Below, piece by piece: positions 10,058-17,875 of a stretch of 24,131 bases of DNA. The notes beneath the pieces are model-generated. The model was not told the origin of the DNA and ran no database searches. It saw only the letters and a list, made by a program, of their open reading frames with translations. Both the position numbers and the translations under genes were made by a program. How positions within the stretch are numbered: position 1 is the stretch's first letter; each line of letters begins with the position of its first letter. Source of the stretch: CAVWXT01 sp963759115 (lineage in GTDB: Bacteria; Planctomycetota; Planctomycetia; Pirellulales; Thermoguttaceae); assembly GCA_963759115.1 (NCBI GenBank), contig CAVWXT010000014.1, positions 1 through 24,131 on the forward strand, given 5' to 3'.

Positions 10058-12037
10058 ATGCCATCCCACTTTGCTTGTCTCATTCTCGGTGCGTCGTTAG
10101 GAATTGCGTTCTTCGACCAGGGTTCGTTGGAGGCGGCTGCGCCGGCCATCGAGGTCTTCGCCACGAGCGATGCTGTCCGAGTCTTTGAAGACGGATACGG
10201 TGCCTCCGTAGAGCGGCCGGCAGAGATCCGCGCGTTCGGGTTGCGCAACGAGGTCATCTCGGCCCAGTGCGTCGCCCTGGCTCACGAGGACCTGAAGGAT
10301 GTGACGCTGTCGATCGGATCGCTCCAACGTGAAGGAGGCGCCGCCGTCATCCCCGCCGAGAACGTCCAGGGGAATTTCGTGGAAGGGATTTTCATCAAGG
10401 AGAACACTCGCAAACTGCGAAAGAACGATCTCGTGCGTCCGGCGCCGGCTTGGTTCCCCGACTGGTTGAGCGAGGCCGGAACCTGCACCCTGGGCAAGGG
10501 ATCGCGCAAGGCGGTCTATCTCACGATTCGCGTTCCTCGGACGGCTGAACCTGGCGCAGTACCGGGCAGACATCACGGATCAGGTCGGGCACCAGCCGAT
10601 GCCTCGTTGCCGCTCGTCCTCACCGTCTACCCGCTCGTGCTTCCGGACGAGCGCCATCTGATGGTGACCGAATGGTTCTCAACCCACCGAGTTCAAGCGT
10701 CGGCACGGCATCGATCCGGCCGACTGGCAGCAATACGCCAAGATGCTCCGGGTCTATGCGGAGAACATGGCCGACCACCGGCAGAACGTCTTCCAGATCA
10801 GCCTCGACCTGATCCGCACCACCCTGACGCCCGAAGGGAACCTCCGCTGTCGATTTTTCCCAGTTCGACCGCTGGGCGCAGGTCTTCTGGGATACGGGAC
10901 GCATGGACCTGATGGAAACGGGATTTGTCGCCCAGCATGGGCAAGGGCGGCTGGTCGAGCCGCGAGATCGGGCTGAGGGATTTCGACGTGAAGGAAGCGT
11001 CCACGGGCAAGAGCAAGCGTCTTTCGGGCCGCGAATTCCTGCCCCGGTTCCTTCCCGCCCTGGCAGACCACCTTCGCCAGAAGCAGTGGCTCGAAAAGAC
11101 GATATTCCACATCTGCGACGAGCCCTCCGACCACAACGTCATGGCATGGCGCGAGGCGTCGGATTTCGTCCATCGCTGCGCCCCGGAACTGCGGCGGGTG
11201 GACGCCATCGAGACTCCCCACTGCCTGAACTGCCTGGAGATCTGGGTCCCCAAGCTCGACCATCTCTCCACCTGGCAAAGCGCCTACGAAGAGGCCCGGC
11301 GCCGGGGCAACGAACTGTGGTTCTACACCGTCGGCATCTTCCAGGGCGGCCCCACGCCGAACAAGACCGTGGACGTCCCCTTGATCGAGTCGAGGCTGCT
11401 GCACTGGCTCAACTACCGCTACGGCCTGAAGGGCTATCTGCACTGGGGCTTCAACGCCTGGACCGACGATCCCGTGAACCAGCCCGGCGAACATCGGGGC
11501 GACGGCTGGCACGTGTATCCCGAGAAGGACGGGCTGCTTGAACTCGCTCCGCTGGGAACAGATGCGAAGCGGCATCCAGGACTACGAATGCCTCTGGCTG
11601 CTGGAAGACAAGATCTCGCGGATCAAAGCGACGCTTGAGCCCGCGCGTCGCCGCAGCTGATCGAGCCGTCGCGGCGAGGCGTGGAGATCGCCTCCCAGGT
11701 CGTGCGGACCTTCAGCGACTACACGAGGGACCCGGCGGTCCTCTACGCAGCCAAGCGGCAGGCGATCGAGGAGATCCTGGCCTGGACGCGGCGCCGCGTG
11801 TCATTGTCCAGACCAATCCGCCCGAGCATTCGACCATGGCCCAGCGACTGCCACGTCGACGTTACGGTTGGGCCGAGCCGGGAACGAGCATCAAGATCAA
11901 CGGCCAATCGGCGCCGCTTGCGCCGGACGGGCTGTTCCTGCAAGAGACGTCCGCCTTCTCGTGAAGGAACCATCGTGGTGGAGGCGATCAAGGGGCAGGA
12001 CCGCAAGACCATAGTCCGCAAGTTTCGGCTGTTGTAG
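10058..12037 (+). CDS. GH123-like protein with DUF4091 domain, secreted, heavily frameshifted
   Basis: The start is ATG at 10058 after GAGGGAG, with a signal peptide ending near GSLEAAA. An N-terminal beta-sandwich-like part (AVRVFEDGYG, RPAEIRAFGLRNEVISAQCV) precedes VYPLVLPDERHLMVTEWFST (about 10625-10685). A TIM-barrel part with MLRVYAENMADHRQNVFQIS (about 10743-10802) follows. IFHICDEPSDHN near 11104-11138 contains the D-E pair that acts as stabiliser and acid in GH123 enzymes. Then come LHWLNYRYGLKGYLHWGFNA (about 11401-11460) and a DUF4091 end. A last small domain, with KINGQSAPLAPDGLFLQETS near 11893-11952, resembles a glucodextranase-B-like beta-sandwich. The stop is TAG 12035-12037. 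Eight or more frame changes occur, mostly +1, some -1. Probable exo-glycosidase on N-acetylhexosamine-type or related sugar, inferred from family only. Confidence 0.75.
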
Positions 12038-12487
12038 GGAAGCGGAAGGGCTTCAAGCTCCTCGCCCAGGACGGGCTTGACGTAGCAGGCCCTTGCCGGA
12101 GGCGGTACAGCGGGTCTGGCAGCCGCGCAACCCGAAACAGGTCGGGGCCGACCTGACCCAGTGGCCGAGGCAGTAGGACTGCGAACCTCCGGACGGTGTT
12201 CGCGACTGACCGTGGGTGACGGGGAGCCTGGTCATGCCGGAGGCGGACTTGTACCCGCTCGGCAGGTCGACGCAACCGACCAAGCGGGACGACGAGTTCT
12301 GATAAGGACTTGAGCTGAGAGGGACGGCAGGGATCTGTTGACGTGCAGCAATGCCTGACGAGAATGACCGGCATCCGCCGTCTCGAAAGCGCGAACGGTG
12401 GAAATTCAGGGCCAACAGCCGGACAGTCGTCGACATTCACGCAAGAGGAAACTACCGTCGATGTGCAGAAGACCAGGACGCGCATCC
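12038..12487. other. 450-base stretch without a recognisable gene; contains strong hairpins
   Basis: No ORF on either strand reads like a protein. A 7-bp hairpin with a GGGC loop lies at 12138-12155 (CAGGTCG / CGACCTG). The surrounding 12060-12320 is rich in short complementary G/C blocks, and the repeated style gccggaggcgg occurs at about 12095-12105 and 12237-12247. It could be a structured RNA, a relic of a mobile intron or element, or a long leader for the esterase gene. I have no sequence signature to choose among these. The 120 bases before 12488 carry no obvious promoter. Confidence 0.35.
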
Positions 12488-13399
12488 ATGGCCGTGAAGC
12501 ATCCCCCGATGATTCTCATGTTCGCCGCACTGCTGGCAGGCACCGCCGTTTCCGTTACGTCGATGGCAGCGGAAGCGGTGATCAAGGTACCGCTTTGGCC
12601 CGGCAAGGCGCCCGTGGGCGACGGCACCTACGAAGCGGTCGCATCCGAGCTAAGGGTCTTCTTGCCTTCGCCCGACCGGGCCACGGGCGCCGCAGTGGTG
12701 ATTTGTCCCGGCGGCGGATACATCCGGCACGTGATGGATCGGGAAGGGTATCCGATTGCCGCGTGGCTCAATGAGCATGGCATCGCCGCTATCCTGCTGG
12801 AGTATCGCCTGCCGGAAGGCCGACCCTACGTGCCTTTGCTGGATGCCCAGCGCACTATCCGCATCGTGCGAGCGAAGGCTGCGGAGTGGAAGATCGACCC
12901 GCAACGCGTCGGCATTCTCGGCTTCTCGGCGGGCGGTCACGTGGCCTCAACAGCCGGCACGCACTTCGATGCGGGACGAGGCGACGACGCCGACCCCGTC
13001 GAGCGTCTGAGCTGCCGTCCTGATTTCATGCTGCTCGTGTACCCGGTCGTCACGATGGGCGAGAAGACCCACGGTCTGTCGAAAGAAAAACTGCTCGGCG
13101 CAGCTCCCAAGCCGGATCTGGTGCGGCTGTTCTCGAACGAGACCCAGGTCACGGACCGGACGCCGCCCGCCTTCCTCGCCCACGCCAAGGACGACACGGG
13201 CGTGCCGCCGGACAACAGCCGCGATTTCGTCGCGGCCATGAAAGCGCATCACGTCCCGGTGGAATACCTCGAACTCCCTTCCGGCGGCCACGGTCTGAAC
13301 GGCTGCAAGGGCCCGCTCTGGGAGGAGTGGAAGGCAAAGTCGCTGGCGTGGCTGGCGGCCCGAAAGGTGATTCCTGCGGATAAGGAGACACCCAGATGA
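12488..13399 (+). CDS. Alpha/beta-hydrolase, secreted carbohydrate esterase-like (BD-FAE/acetylxylan esterase type)
   Basis: This is the only large enzyme here with an uninterrupted frame: 303 residues from ATG 12488. The frame is open further upstream, but the residues there are not signal-like, whereas 12488 gives a normal signal peptide (MILMFAALLAGTAVSV core). The body shows VVICPGGGYIRH at residues 70-81 (oxyanion-hole GGG). The nucleophile elbow GILGFSAGGHVAS is at 142-154, with Ser147 in G-F-S-A-G-G. The acid region AHAKDDTGVPPDNS is at 231-244 (Asp235 or 236), and His268 lies in PSGGHGL. All triad elements are present. The family removes acetyl or feruloyl groups from plant-type polysaccharides; the exact substrate is not evident. 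The stop overlaps the next start in an ATGA tetramer, so translation of the two is probably coupled. Confidence 0.88.
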   Translation: MAVKHPPMILMFAALLAGTAVSVTSMAAEAVIKVPLWPGKAPVGDGTYEAVASELRVFLPSPDRATGAAVVICPGGGYIRHVMDREGYPIAAWLNEHGIAAILLEYRLPEGRPYVPLLDAQRTIRIVRAKAAEWKIDPQRVGILGFSAGGHVASTAGTHFDAGRGDDADPVERLSCRPDFMLLVYPVVTMGEKTHGLSKEKLLGAAPKPDLVRLFSNETQVTDRTPPAFLAHAKDDTGVPPDNSRDFVAAMKAHHVPVEYLELPSGGHGLNGCKGPLWEEWKAKSLAWLAARKVIPADKETPR

Positions 13400-15800
13400 A
13401 CCCTCGAAAGACATTCGCGGTCGTGGCCTTGCTGGCAAGCGTGGCGGTTTTGGGCGCGCCGCCGCAATCGCACGCCGAGGAGCTGATGACCATCGCCCGC
13501 GATGGCAAGACCTCGATACACCATCGTGCACGCGGAGCAAGCCAGTGAGCTGGAAAAGAAGGCGGTCCAGGAGCTGAGCCACTTCCTCGGTCGCGTAACC
13601 GGCGCGTCGTTCCCGGTCATGGCGGAATCCAGCGTTTGCAGGGGACGTTCCGGGAATCTACGTGGGTTGGACGAAGTTGGCGGCGCAGAACGGTATTGAG
13701 ACGGCAAGACTCGGGGAGGAGGAATGGGTCATCCGGAGCGCGGGCGAGAATCTCATCATCACCGGCGGGCGACCGCGGGGAACGCTTTACGCCGTCTACG
13801 AGTTCCTGGAGCAGCAGGTCGGCTGTCATTGGCTGGCCCGCGATACGGAGATCGTCCCGTCCAGGCCCACGTTGGAGTTCCCCAAGCCCAACGTTCAGGC
13901 GAAACCGTACATCTGGATGCGCGACATCTACACGACCTACCACACCATGATGCCGACGGGCGAGATGGCCAAGCGTCACAGCGAGTTCCTGGTGCGGAAC
14001 AAGCACAGCGTCGACAATTACCGGGTGTACGGTTCCCCCGGAGGATGCCACACCTTCTTCCAGTACCTGAACGCCCGCGACTGGTTCGAACACGCACCCG
14101 GAGTACTTCTCCCTGGTCGACGGCAAGCGGCTGCCGGCCAAGGACGGCGGCGGTCCGGGACAACTCTGCCTGACGAACCCGGACGTGCGCCGGATCGTGG
14201 TCCAGCGGCTGCGAGGGTTCGTCAAGCAGGACCGGGAGAAGGCGGCAAGAGCCGGGATACCGCCGCCGCGGATCTACGACATCAGCCAGAACGATGCCGG
14301 GGCTGCCGAATGCCAGTGCGAGAACTGCCAGGCCATCGCCAAGCGCGAAGGGTCGGAAAGCGGGCCCATGATCGATTTCATCAACGCCATCGCCGACAGC
14401 ATCAAGGACGAGTACCCCGACATCCTGCTCCAGACCTTCGCGTACAACCGGACCGAGCCGCCGCCCAAGACCCTCAAGCCGCGCGACAACGTGATCGTCA
14501 GGTGGTGCGACGTGTACAGCGTGGTGGACCTGGTGCGGCCCCTGAGCCATCCCTACAACTCGAAGAATTACGGGGAGATTCTGGCGTGGGGCAAGCTCGC
14601 CCCGCATCTGGCCATCTGGGACTACTGGATCAGCTACGGGTACTACCAGTTCCCCACGCCGTATTGCATGATCCAGTGCATCGGGCCGGACATGAAGCTG
14701 TTCGTGGACATGCACGCGGAGACCATGTTCTGCGAATCCGAGGAGGACCATGAGTACGGCGAGAACTTCACGGCGCTGAAGTACTGGCTGGGATACAAGA
14801 TGATGGTGAATCCCTACCAGCCGGTCGAGCCGCTGATTCAGACCTTCATGGCGGGTTACTTCGGCGCCGCCGCGCCCCGAATGGACGAGTATCTGAAGTA
14901 CCTGCAAGAGCGGATCGACAAGGAGGCCGAGTTCCTGCATGGTGCGCAACGCCCCGCACCGGCTCAAGTACCTGGACTTGGAGTTCTTCCGGACGGCGGA
15001 GACGATCTTCGATGCCGCCGAGGCGCTGGTCAAGCCGAACAGTCTGGAGGCCCTGCACGTCCAGAGGGAACGTCTGGTTGTGGACGGCGCCCTGCTCTAC
15101 CTCTGGCCGTGGCTCGACCGCAGGCTGGCGGCGGACGAGACCATGCCGTTCGACCACGAGACCGTGATCCGCCGCTACGAGACGAACTGGCGCGCGCAGT
15201 TCAAGGCGTTCTTCTCCGAGAAGGCGCAAGCCGTGCGCGAAGCGAAGATTGCCCGATTGGCCGCGCTGTTCCGGGACCCGAAACTGCCCGAGCCGTTCCG
15301 GAAACTGCCGCCCCGCGATGTGGCCGATTTCAACTGGCTCACGTTCTCGCCCTACTCCCCCGGACGCTCAAGAGCTTCGTTGCGGATGCGGAAGCCGCTG
15401 GAGGAATGGCCGCGGCCTTCGTCGGCGACAGCGACGACGCTCACAAGAAGCCGCTGTCGTTCGGGGTGACGGGCGGGCCGACGGTCACCCTCAAACCGGA
15501 AGAAGTCCCGCAGGACGGGAAGTATCATGTCTTCAAGATCGGCCGGACTCAATGTGAAGAAGGGGACGACGGTCTGGGTCCATGCGAGCAGGCGTATGGG
15601 CGTGAACGTCGACCGGCTGGTCGTGGCGGAGGCCAACGCCCCGACCGCCAATGACTGGGACGCCTATGTCTCCCTGAAGGTCAAAGGCCCGGACTACGTC
15701 AAGGGCTCGACGGACAGCCAACGGACTATGGATGGACCGGGTCCTCCTGGTGAGGCCGCCGAAGGACGAGATAGGCGGATGCCGCCGAGTTGCGCCGTAA
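13396..15800 (+). CDS. DUF4838 family protein, secreted, frameshifted
   Basis: ATG at 13396 lies inside the ATGA overlap with the esterase stop. The leader MNPRKTFAVVALLASVAVLG is a signal peptide. An N-terminal domain like that of alpha-glucuronidases follows: ELEKKAVQELSHFLGRVTGA (about 13550-13610), then GRPRGTLYAVYEFLEQQVGC (about 13770-13830). The DUF4838 core has YDISQNDAGAAECQCENCQA (about 14276-14335, with a C-x-C-x2-C cluster), YPDILLQTFAYNRTEPPPKT and VIVRWCDVYSVVDLVRP. It goes on to GYKMMVNPYQPVEPLIQTFM (about 14790-14850). The C-terminal region ends with GLWMDRVLLVRPPKDEIGG and TAA 15798-15800. Frame changes near 13510, 13630, 14100, 14940, 15360, 15540 and 15720 are six of +1 and one of -1. 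About 800 residues is normal. Function unproven; members sit in polysaccharide clusters and may be glycosidases. Confidence 0.82.
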
Positions 15801-15812
15801 GGAGGACTGGCC

Positions 15813-15854
15813 ATGGAAGAGACAAACATCGTCTGTCCGCGCACCACCGGTTGA
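15813..15854 (+). CDS. 13-residue ORF, probably the cut-off start of a lost gene
   Basis: A strong ribosome site (AGGAGG just after the TAA of the DUF4838 gene, 15799-15804) is followed by ATG at 15813 and MEETNIVCPRTTG, then TGA at 15852. The spacing and direction are those of the next gene in the operon, but it dies after 13 codons, where the character of the DNA changes. I read it as the remaining 5' end of a gene whose rest was replaced by the island at 15855 onward. A one-base indel is the alternative, but no convincing continuation appears in the other two frames. Confidence 0.4.
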   Translation: MEETNIVCPRTTG

Positions 15855-16140
15855 AATCAGCTTGAATCGGTCGCCGGCGATCTGTTATCGTTCCAGGTAA
15901 CGACGAAAACAACATCCGACTTCCTTCGACCTCCCGCAACTTCCTTCCGACCTTCTCCAACGGTTTCTTCACCGCCTTCTGACTGCCGAGCCCCTCGGGC
16001 TCGCTCATGGTCGTCGTGACCATTCGTGACGGGAACGGATCGCACTGCGTCGGTGCGCCCCACGGGTCACGACCACGATCTGCCCCGTGCGCCAGGCAGG
16101 CGTGCGGGCAGAAAGGACATCCAACAAGAGGAGAACGACA
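15855..16140. other. Island junction region, no supported gene
   Basis: This stretch has a strongly pyrimidine-rich plus strand from about 15918 to 15980. A hairpin lies at 15987-16003 (CGAGCCC / GGGCTCG around CTC). On the minus strand a fragment beginning at about 16008, MSEPEGLGSQKAVKKPLEKV, runs on for some 40 residues with protein-like composition. It could be a remnant, but it has no recognisable family and no clear ribosome site. No tRNA gene or direct repeat that would mark an attachment site was found. Confidence 0.35.
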
Positions 16141-16208
16141 ATGAAGTGCTATCGGAGCACCAGGGAGTTGCGCGGGCAGTGTGCCGCGAGAAGGGGCAAA
16201 GTCGTCCC

Positions 16209-16637
16209 ATGCAGACCTACTACGTCCTACAGGACTGGCAGCGTGCCGCGAGGATCGTGGAGAAGGCACCCAACTCCTACCACGGGGTGAGGGAGGCGAT
16301 CTTCTGCGTGGACGGCAGGTGCGTGACAAGACGCTTCGGGCTGTGGGTCGAGTCGGCGTCCGAGTGGGACATGAACTGGCTTCGGGAACGGCAGCTCCGC
16401 GAAGCCTTCGACAGGCTTCGGGAGAAGGACCTGCGGTGCCCCTTCCTCATGGCGTCGCGCAACGTGGATCCCGAGGTGGAGGAGACGCTGAACCGCTACC
16501 TGAACACGGCGAGGCGGGACCTCTACGAGGAATTCAACCGCAAGGTGATCGACGAGACCCTGAGGCTGATGGAGAAGGACGGCTGCTTCTCCACGCTCAA
16601 CTACCGCGGCGACCTGCTGAGCCAAGCCGTGGCGTAG
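16209..16637 (+). CDS. Hypothetical protein, first gene of the island
   Basis: From ATG 16209 the frame gives 142 residues beginning MQTYYVLQDWQRAARIVEKA. It contains FCVDGRCVTRRFGLWVESAS (about 16302-16361) and a helical, charged second half (WLRERQLREAFDRLREKDLR, VEETLNRYLNTARRDLYEEF). An alternative start is ATG 16141, which has a much better ribosome site (GAGGAG seven bases ahead) but lies in another frame. If 16141 is right, a frame change falls between about 16190 and 16208. I do not recognise the family; there is no signal peptide or membrane segment. A clear terminator follows. Confidence 0.55.
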   Translation: MQTYYVLQDWQRAARIVEKAPNSYHGVREAIFCVDGRCVTRRFGLWVESASEWDMNWLRERQLREAFDRLREKDLRCPFLMASRNVDPEVEETLNRYLNTARRDLYEEFNRKVIDETLRLMEKDGCFSTLNYRGDLLSQAVA

Positions 16638-16651
16638 CTCGCCGCCCGATG

Positions 16652-16697
16652 CCCCGTCAGCTGTTCGGATCGGCTGGCGGGGTTCTCTTGGTTCTTT
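16652..16697 (+). terminator. Rho-independent terminator
   Basis: A 10-bp stem with one G-T wobble (CCCCGTCAGC 16652-16661 with GCTGGCGGGG 16673-16682), an 11-base loop, and a T-rich tail TTCTCTTGGTTCTTTT. It lies 15 bases after the stop of the gene ending at 16637 and before the ribosome site of the next gene. The following genes therefore probably have their own promoter. Confidence 0.65.
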
Positions 16698-16744
16698 TCA
16701 CGAGAACGAGACCAAGGACACTACATTACCCAGGAGGACATGAC

Positions 16745-16960
16745 ATGAGGAAGAAGCACTACCTGCTGCGGGACGTGGCACGGCTGCTGAAGGTGAAGCC
16801 GTACAGGATCGCCTACGCGTTGAGCGTCGGGCTCGTTCCGGAGCCCGAGATGCGGATCACCAACAAGAGGATTTTCGCGCCCGAGGACATCGAGCGTCTG
16901 GCGGCACACTTCAGGGTCGAGCTGGGCGGCAAGGGGGGGCAGGCGCATGATGCACGATGA
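16745..16960 (+). CDS. Small MerR/excisionase-like helix-turn-helix protein
   Basis: 71 residues from ATG 16745, after AGGAGG at about 16731-16736; an ATG five bases earlier gives only two codons. MRKKHYLLRDVARLLKVKPY, then RIAYALSVGLVPEPEMRITN, then KRIFAPEDIERLAAHF. This is the layout of a MerR-type winged helix: a helix-turn-helix that reads 'xDVARLLKVKPYRIAYAL', a wing, then 'R(I/V)F..EDIERLA'. A role in DNA binding, as excisionase or regulator of the island, is inferred. The last 14 bases overlap the next gene, so the two are likely translated together. Confidence 0.7.
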   Translation: MRKKHYLLRDVARLLKVKPYRIAYALSVGLVPEPEMRITNKRIFAPEDIERLAAHFRVELGGKGGQAHDAR

Positions 16961-17474
16961 GACGATCGGCGAGTTCTGCGCACGCGCCTCGGGGACGGAA
17001 GGATGCGAGATGCTGAGTCCGGACGGCGAGATCGTCGCCTGGACCACGGACGGATGGTGGGCGGCAGTCATCGTCAGGCTGCTCAACGCTGCCGAGGAAC
17101 GAGACCTGCACCTGCTCAGGGCGGTGTCGGACGAGTCGGCTACAGGGAAAACGGATCTCCCTGGCGTCGGCGATTCCAAGGCGGCGGACGGGGACGACTC
17201 CGAGGCGACTGCCCGGGAGGCGATCAGCCACCTGGCATTCCACGGTCTTGCCCTCCGATGGGATCTTCCGGGCGAACCGTCCGAAGCGGTCAGGAGATTG
17301 GTCGCAACCTACTTCTCGGACGGCGAGATCGTCGGGACCCTGTCGGAGCTGGCGTGCCGGTACGTGATGAAGGCGCTGGCTGACGACCATCTTGGGGCTG
17401 AGCGGGATCGAGATCCCCGAGACAGCGCTCCAGAGCGCAGACGAGGAAAACCCGTCCGCCCAGAGAGTAGATAA
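16947..17474 (+). CDS. Hypothetical acidic protein, overlaps the HTH gene
   Basis: The tandem ATGATG at 16947 sits inside the end of the HTH gene. 175 residues, beginning MMHDETIGEFCARASGTEGC, with EIVAWTTDGWWAAVIVRLLN (about 17028-17087) and EAISHLAFHGLALRWDLPGE (about 17217-17277). The last 30 residues are Arg- and Pro-rich and look out of frame. From about 17385 another frame reads LGLSGIEIPETALQSADEEN, so the true C-terminus may involve a frame change. No family recognised; no signal peptide. Confidence 0.55.
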   Translation: MMHDETIGEFCARASGTEGCEMLSPDGEIVAWTTDGWWAAVIVRLLNAAEERDLHLLRAVSDESATGKTDLPGVGDSKAADGDDSEATAREAISHLAFHGLALRWDLPGEPSEAVRRLVATYFSDGEIVGTLSELACRYVMKALADDHLGAERDRDPRDSAPERRRGKPVRPESR

Positions 17475-17481
17475 CCGAAAG

Positions 17482-17522
17482 AAAAAAGCCCAGCCATTGG
17501 TCCGCAAAACCTGCCTGGGCTT
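17482..17522 (-). terminator. Terminator-like hairpin reading on the minus strand
   Basis: AAGCCCAG 17486-17493 pairs with CTGGGCTT 17515-17522 across a 21-base loop. On the minus strand the stem is followed directly by a run of T (the A run at 17482-17487). The long loop makes it weak. No minus-strand gene ends here, so it may instead act as an RNA structure ahead of the GTG start at 17534, or be fortuitous. Confidence 0.3.
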
Positions 17523-17533
17523 GGAAAGGAACA

Positions 17534-17875
17534 GTGCAGTCCTCACCCTATTTAAGCACTTCCGCCCAAGATTTTCAAGAGCAGGAACAGGTACGCCGGG
17601 CAGCCAACCAACGGTACGTGCGAGGGTTCAAGTCCTACCGGGAGGCGGAACTCCACGGCTACTACTCATTGAAGCGTCTGAGGCAGATGGGGCTTTCGGT
17701 GCCGGACTGGATGCGCCGTACTACGAGTGCGCCGTGGAGACCCGATACGGCAACCTGCCGGTGTTTTCCAGGCAGCAGGCATCCGAGTCGCGTGCGCCTG
17801 GTCCGGTTCCCAGAGAGGAAGTACTGTCGTCCGCCGGGGTCGAGATCCTTCTTCCCGAGGAAGACACGGCGATGA
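17534..17875 (+). CDS. Hypothetical protein; possible N-terminus of the polymerase-like gene
   Basis: The start is GTG 17534 with GGAAAGGA a few bases upstream. The first 60 residues are protein-like (SSPYLSTSAQDFQEQEQVRR, VRGFKSYREAELHGYYSLKR, LRQMGLSVPDWM). After about 17715 this frame turns Arg/Pro/Ser/Cys-rich. Another frame there reads better (APYYECAVETRYGNLPVFSR, then VEILLPEEDTAMIVPAP) and runs directly into the next feature. Either this is a separate 113-residue protein whose stop overlaps the next ATG as ATGA (17872-17875), or it is the beginning of one long gene. Function not recognised. Confidence 0.5.
   Translation: MQSSPYLSTSAQDFQEQEQVRRAANQRYVRGFKSYREAELHGYYSLKRLRQMGLSVPDWMRRTTSAPWRPDTATCRCFPGSRHPSRVRLVRFPERKYCRPPGSRSFFPRKTRR

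Noticed and set aside
12053..12485. Two minus-strand ORFs of 127 and 165 residues in the gap before the esterase
   Set aside because: Composition is Arg/Ser/Pro-rich and start sites lack ribosome sites; neither resembles a family I know.
13759..15033. 424-residue minus-strand ORF opposite the DUF4838 gene
   Set aside because: The opposite strand carries clear DUF4838 sequence; this frame is a mirror-type ORF with no motifs.
15694..16329. 211-residue minus-strand ORF across the island junction
   Set aside because: About 40 residues look protein-like, but the rest is shadow of the DUF4838 end and of the next plus-strand gene; noted as a possible remnant only.
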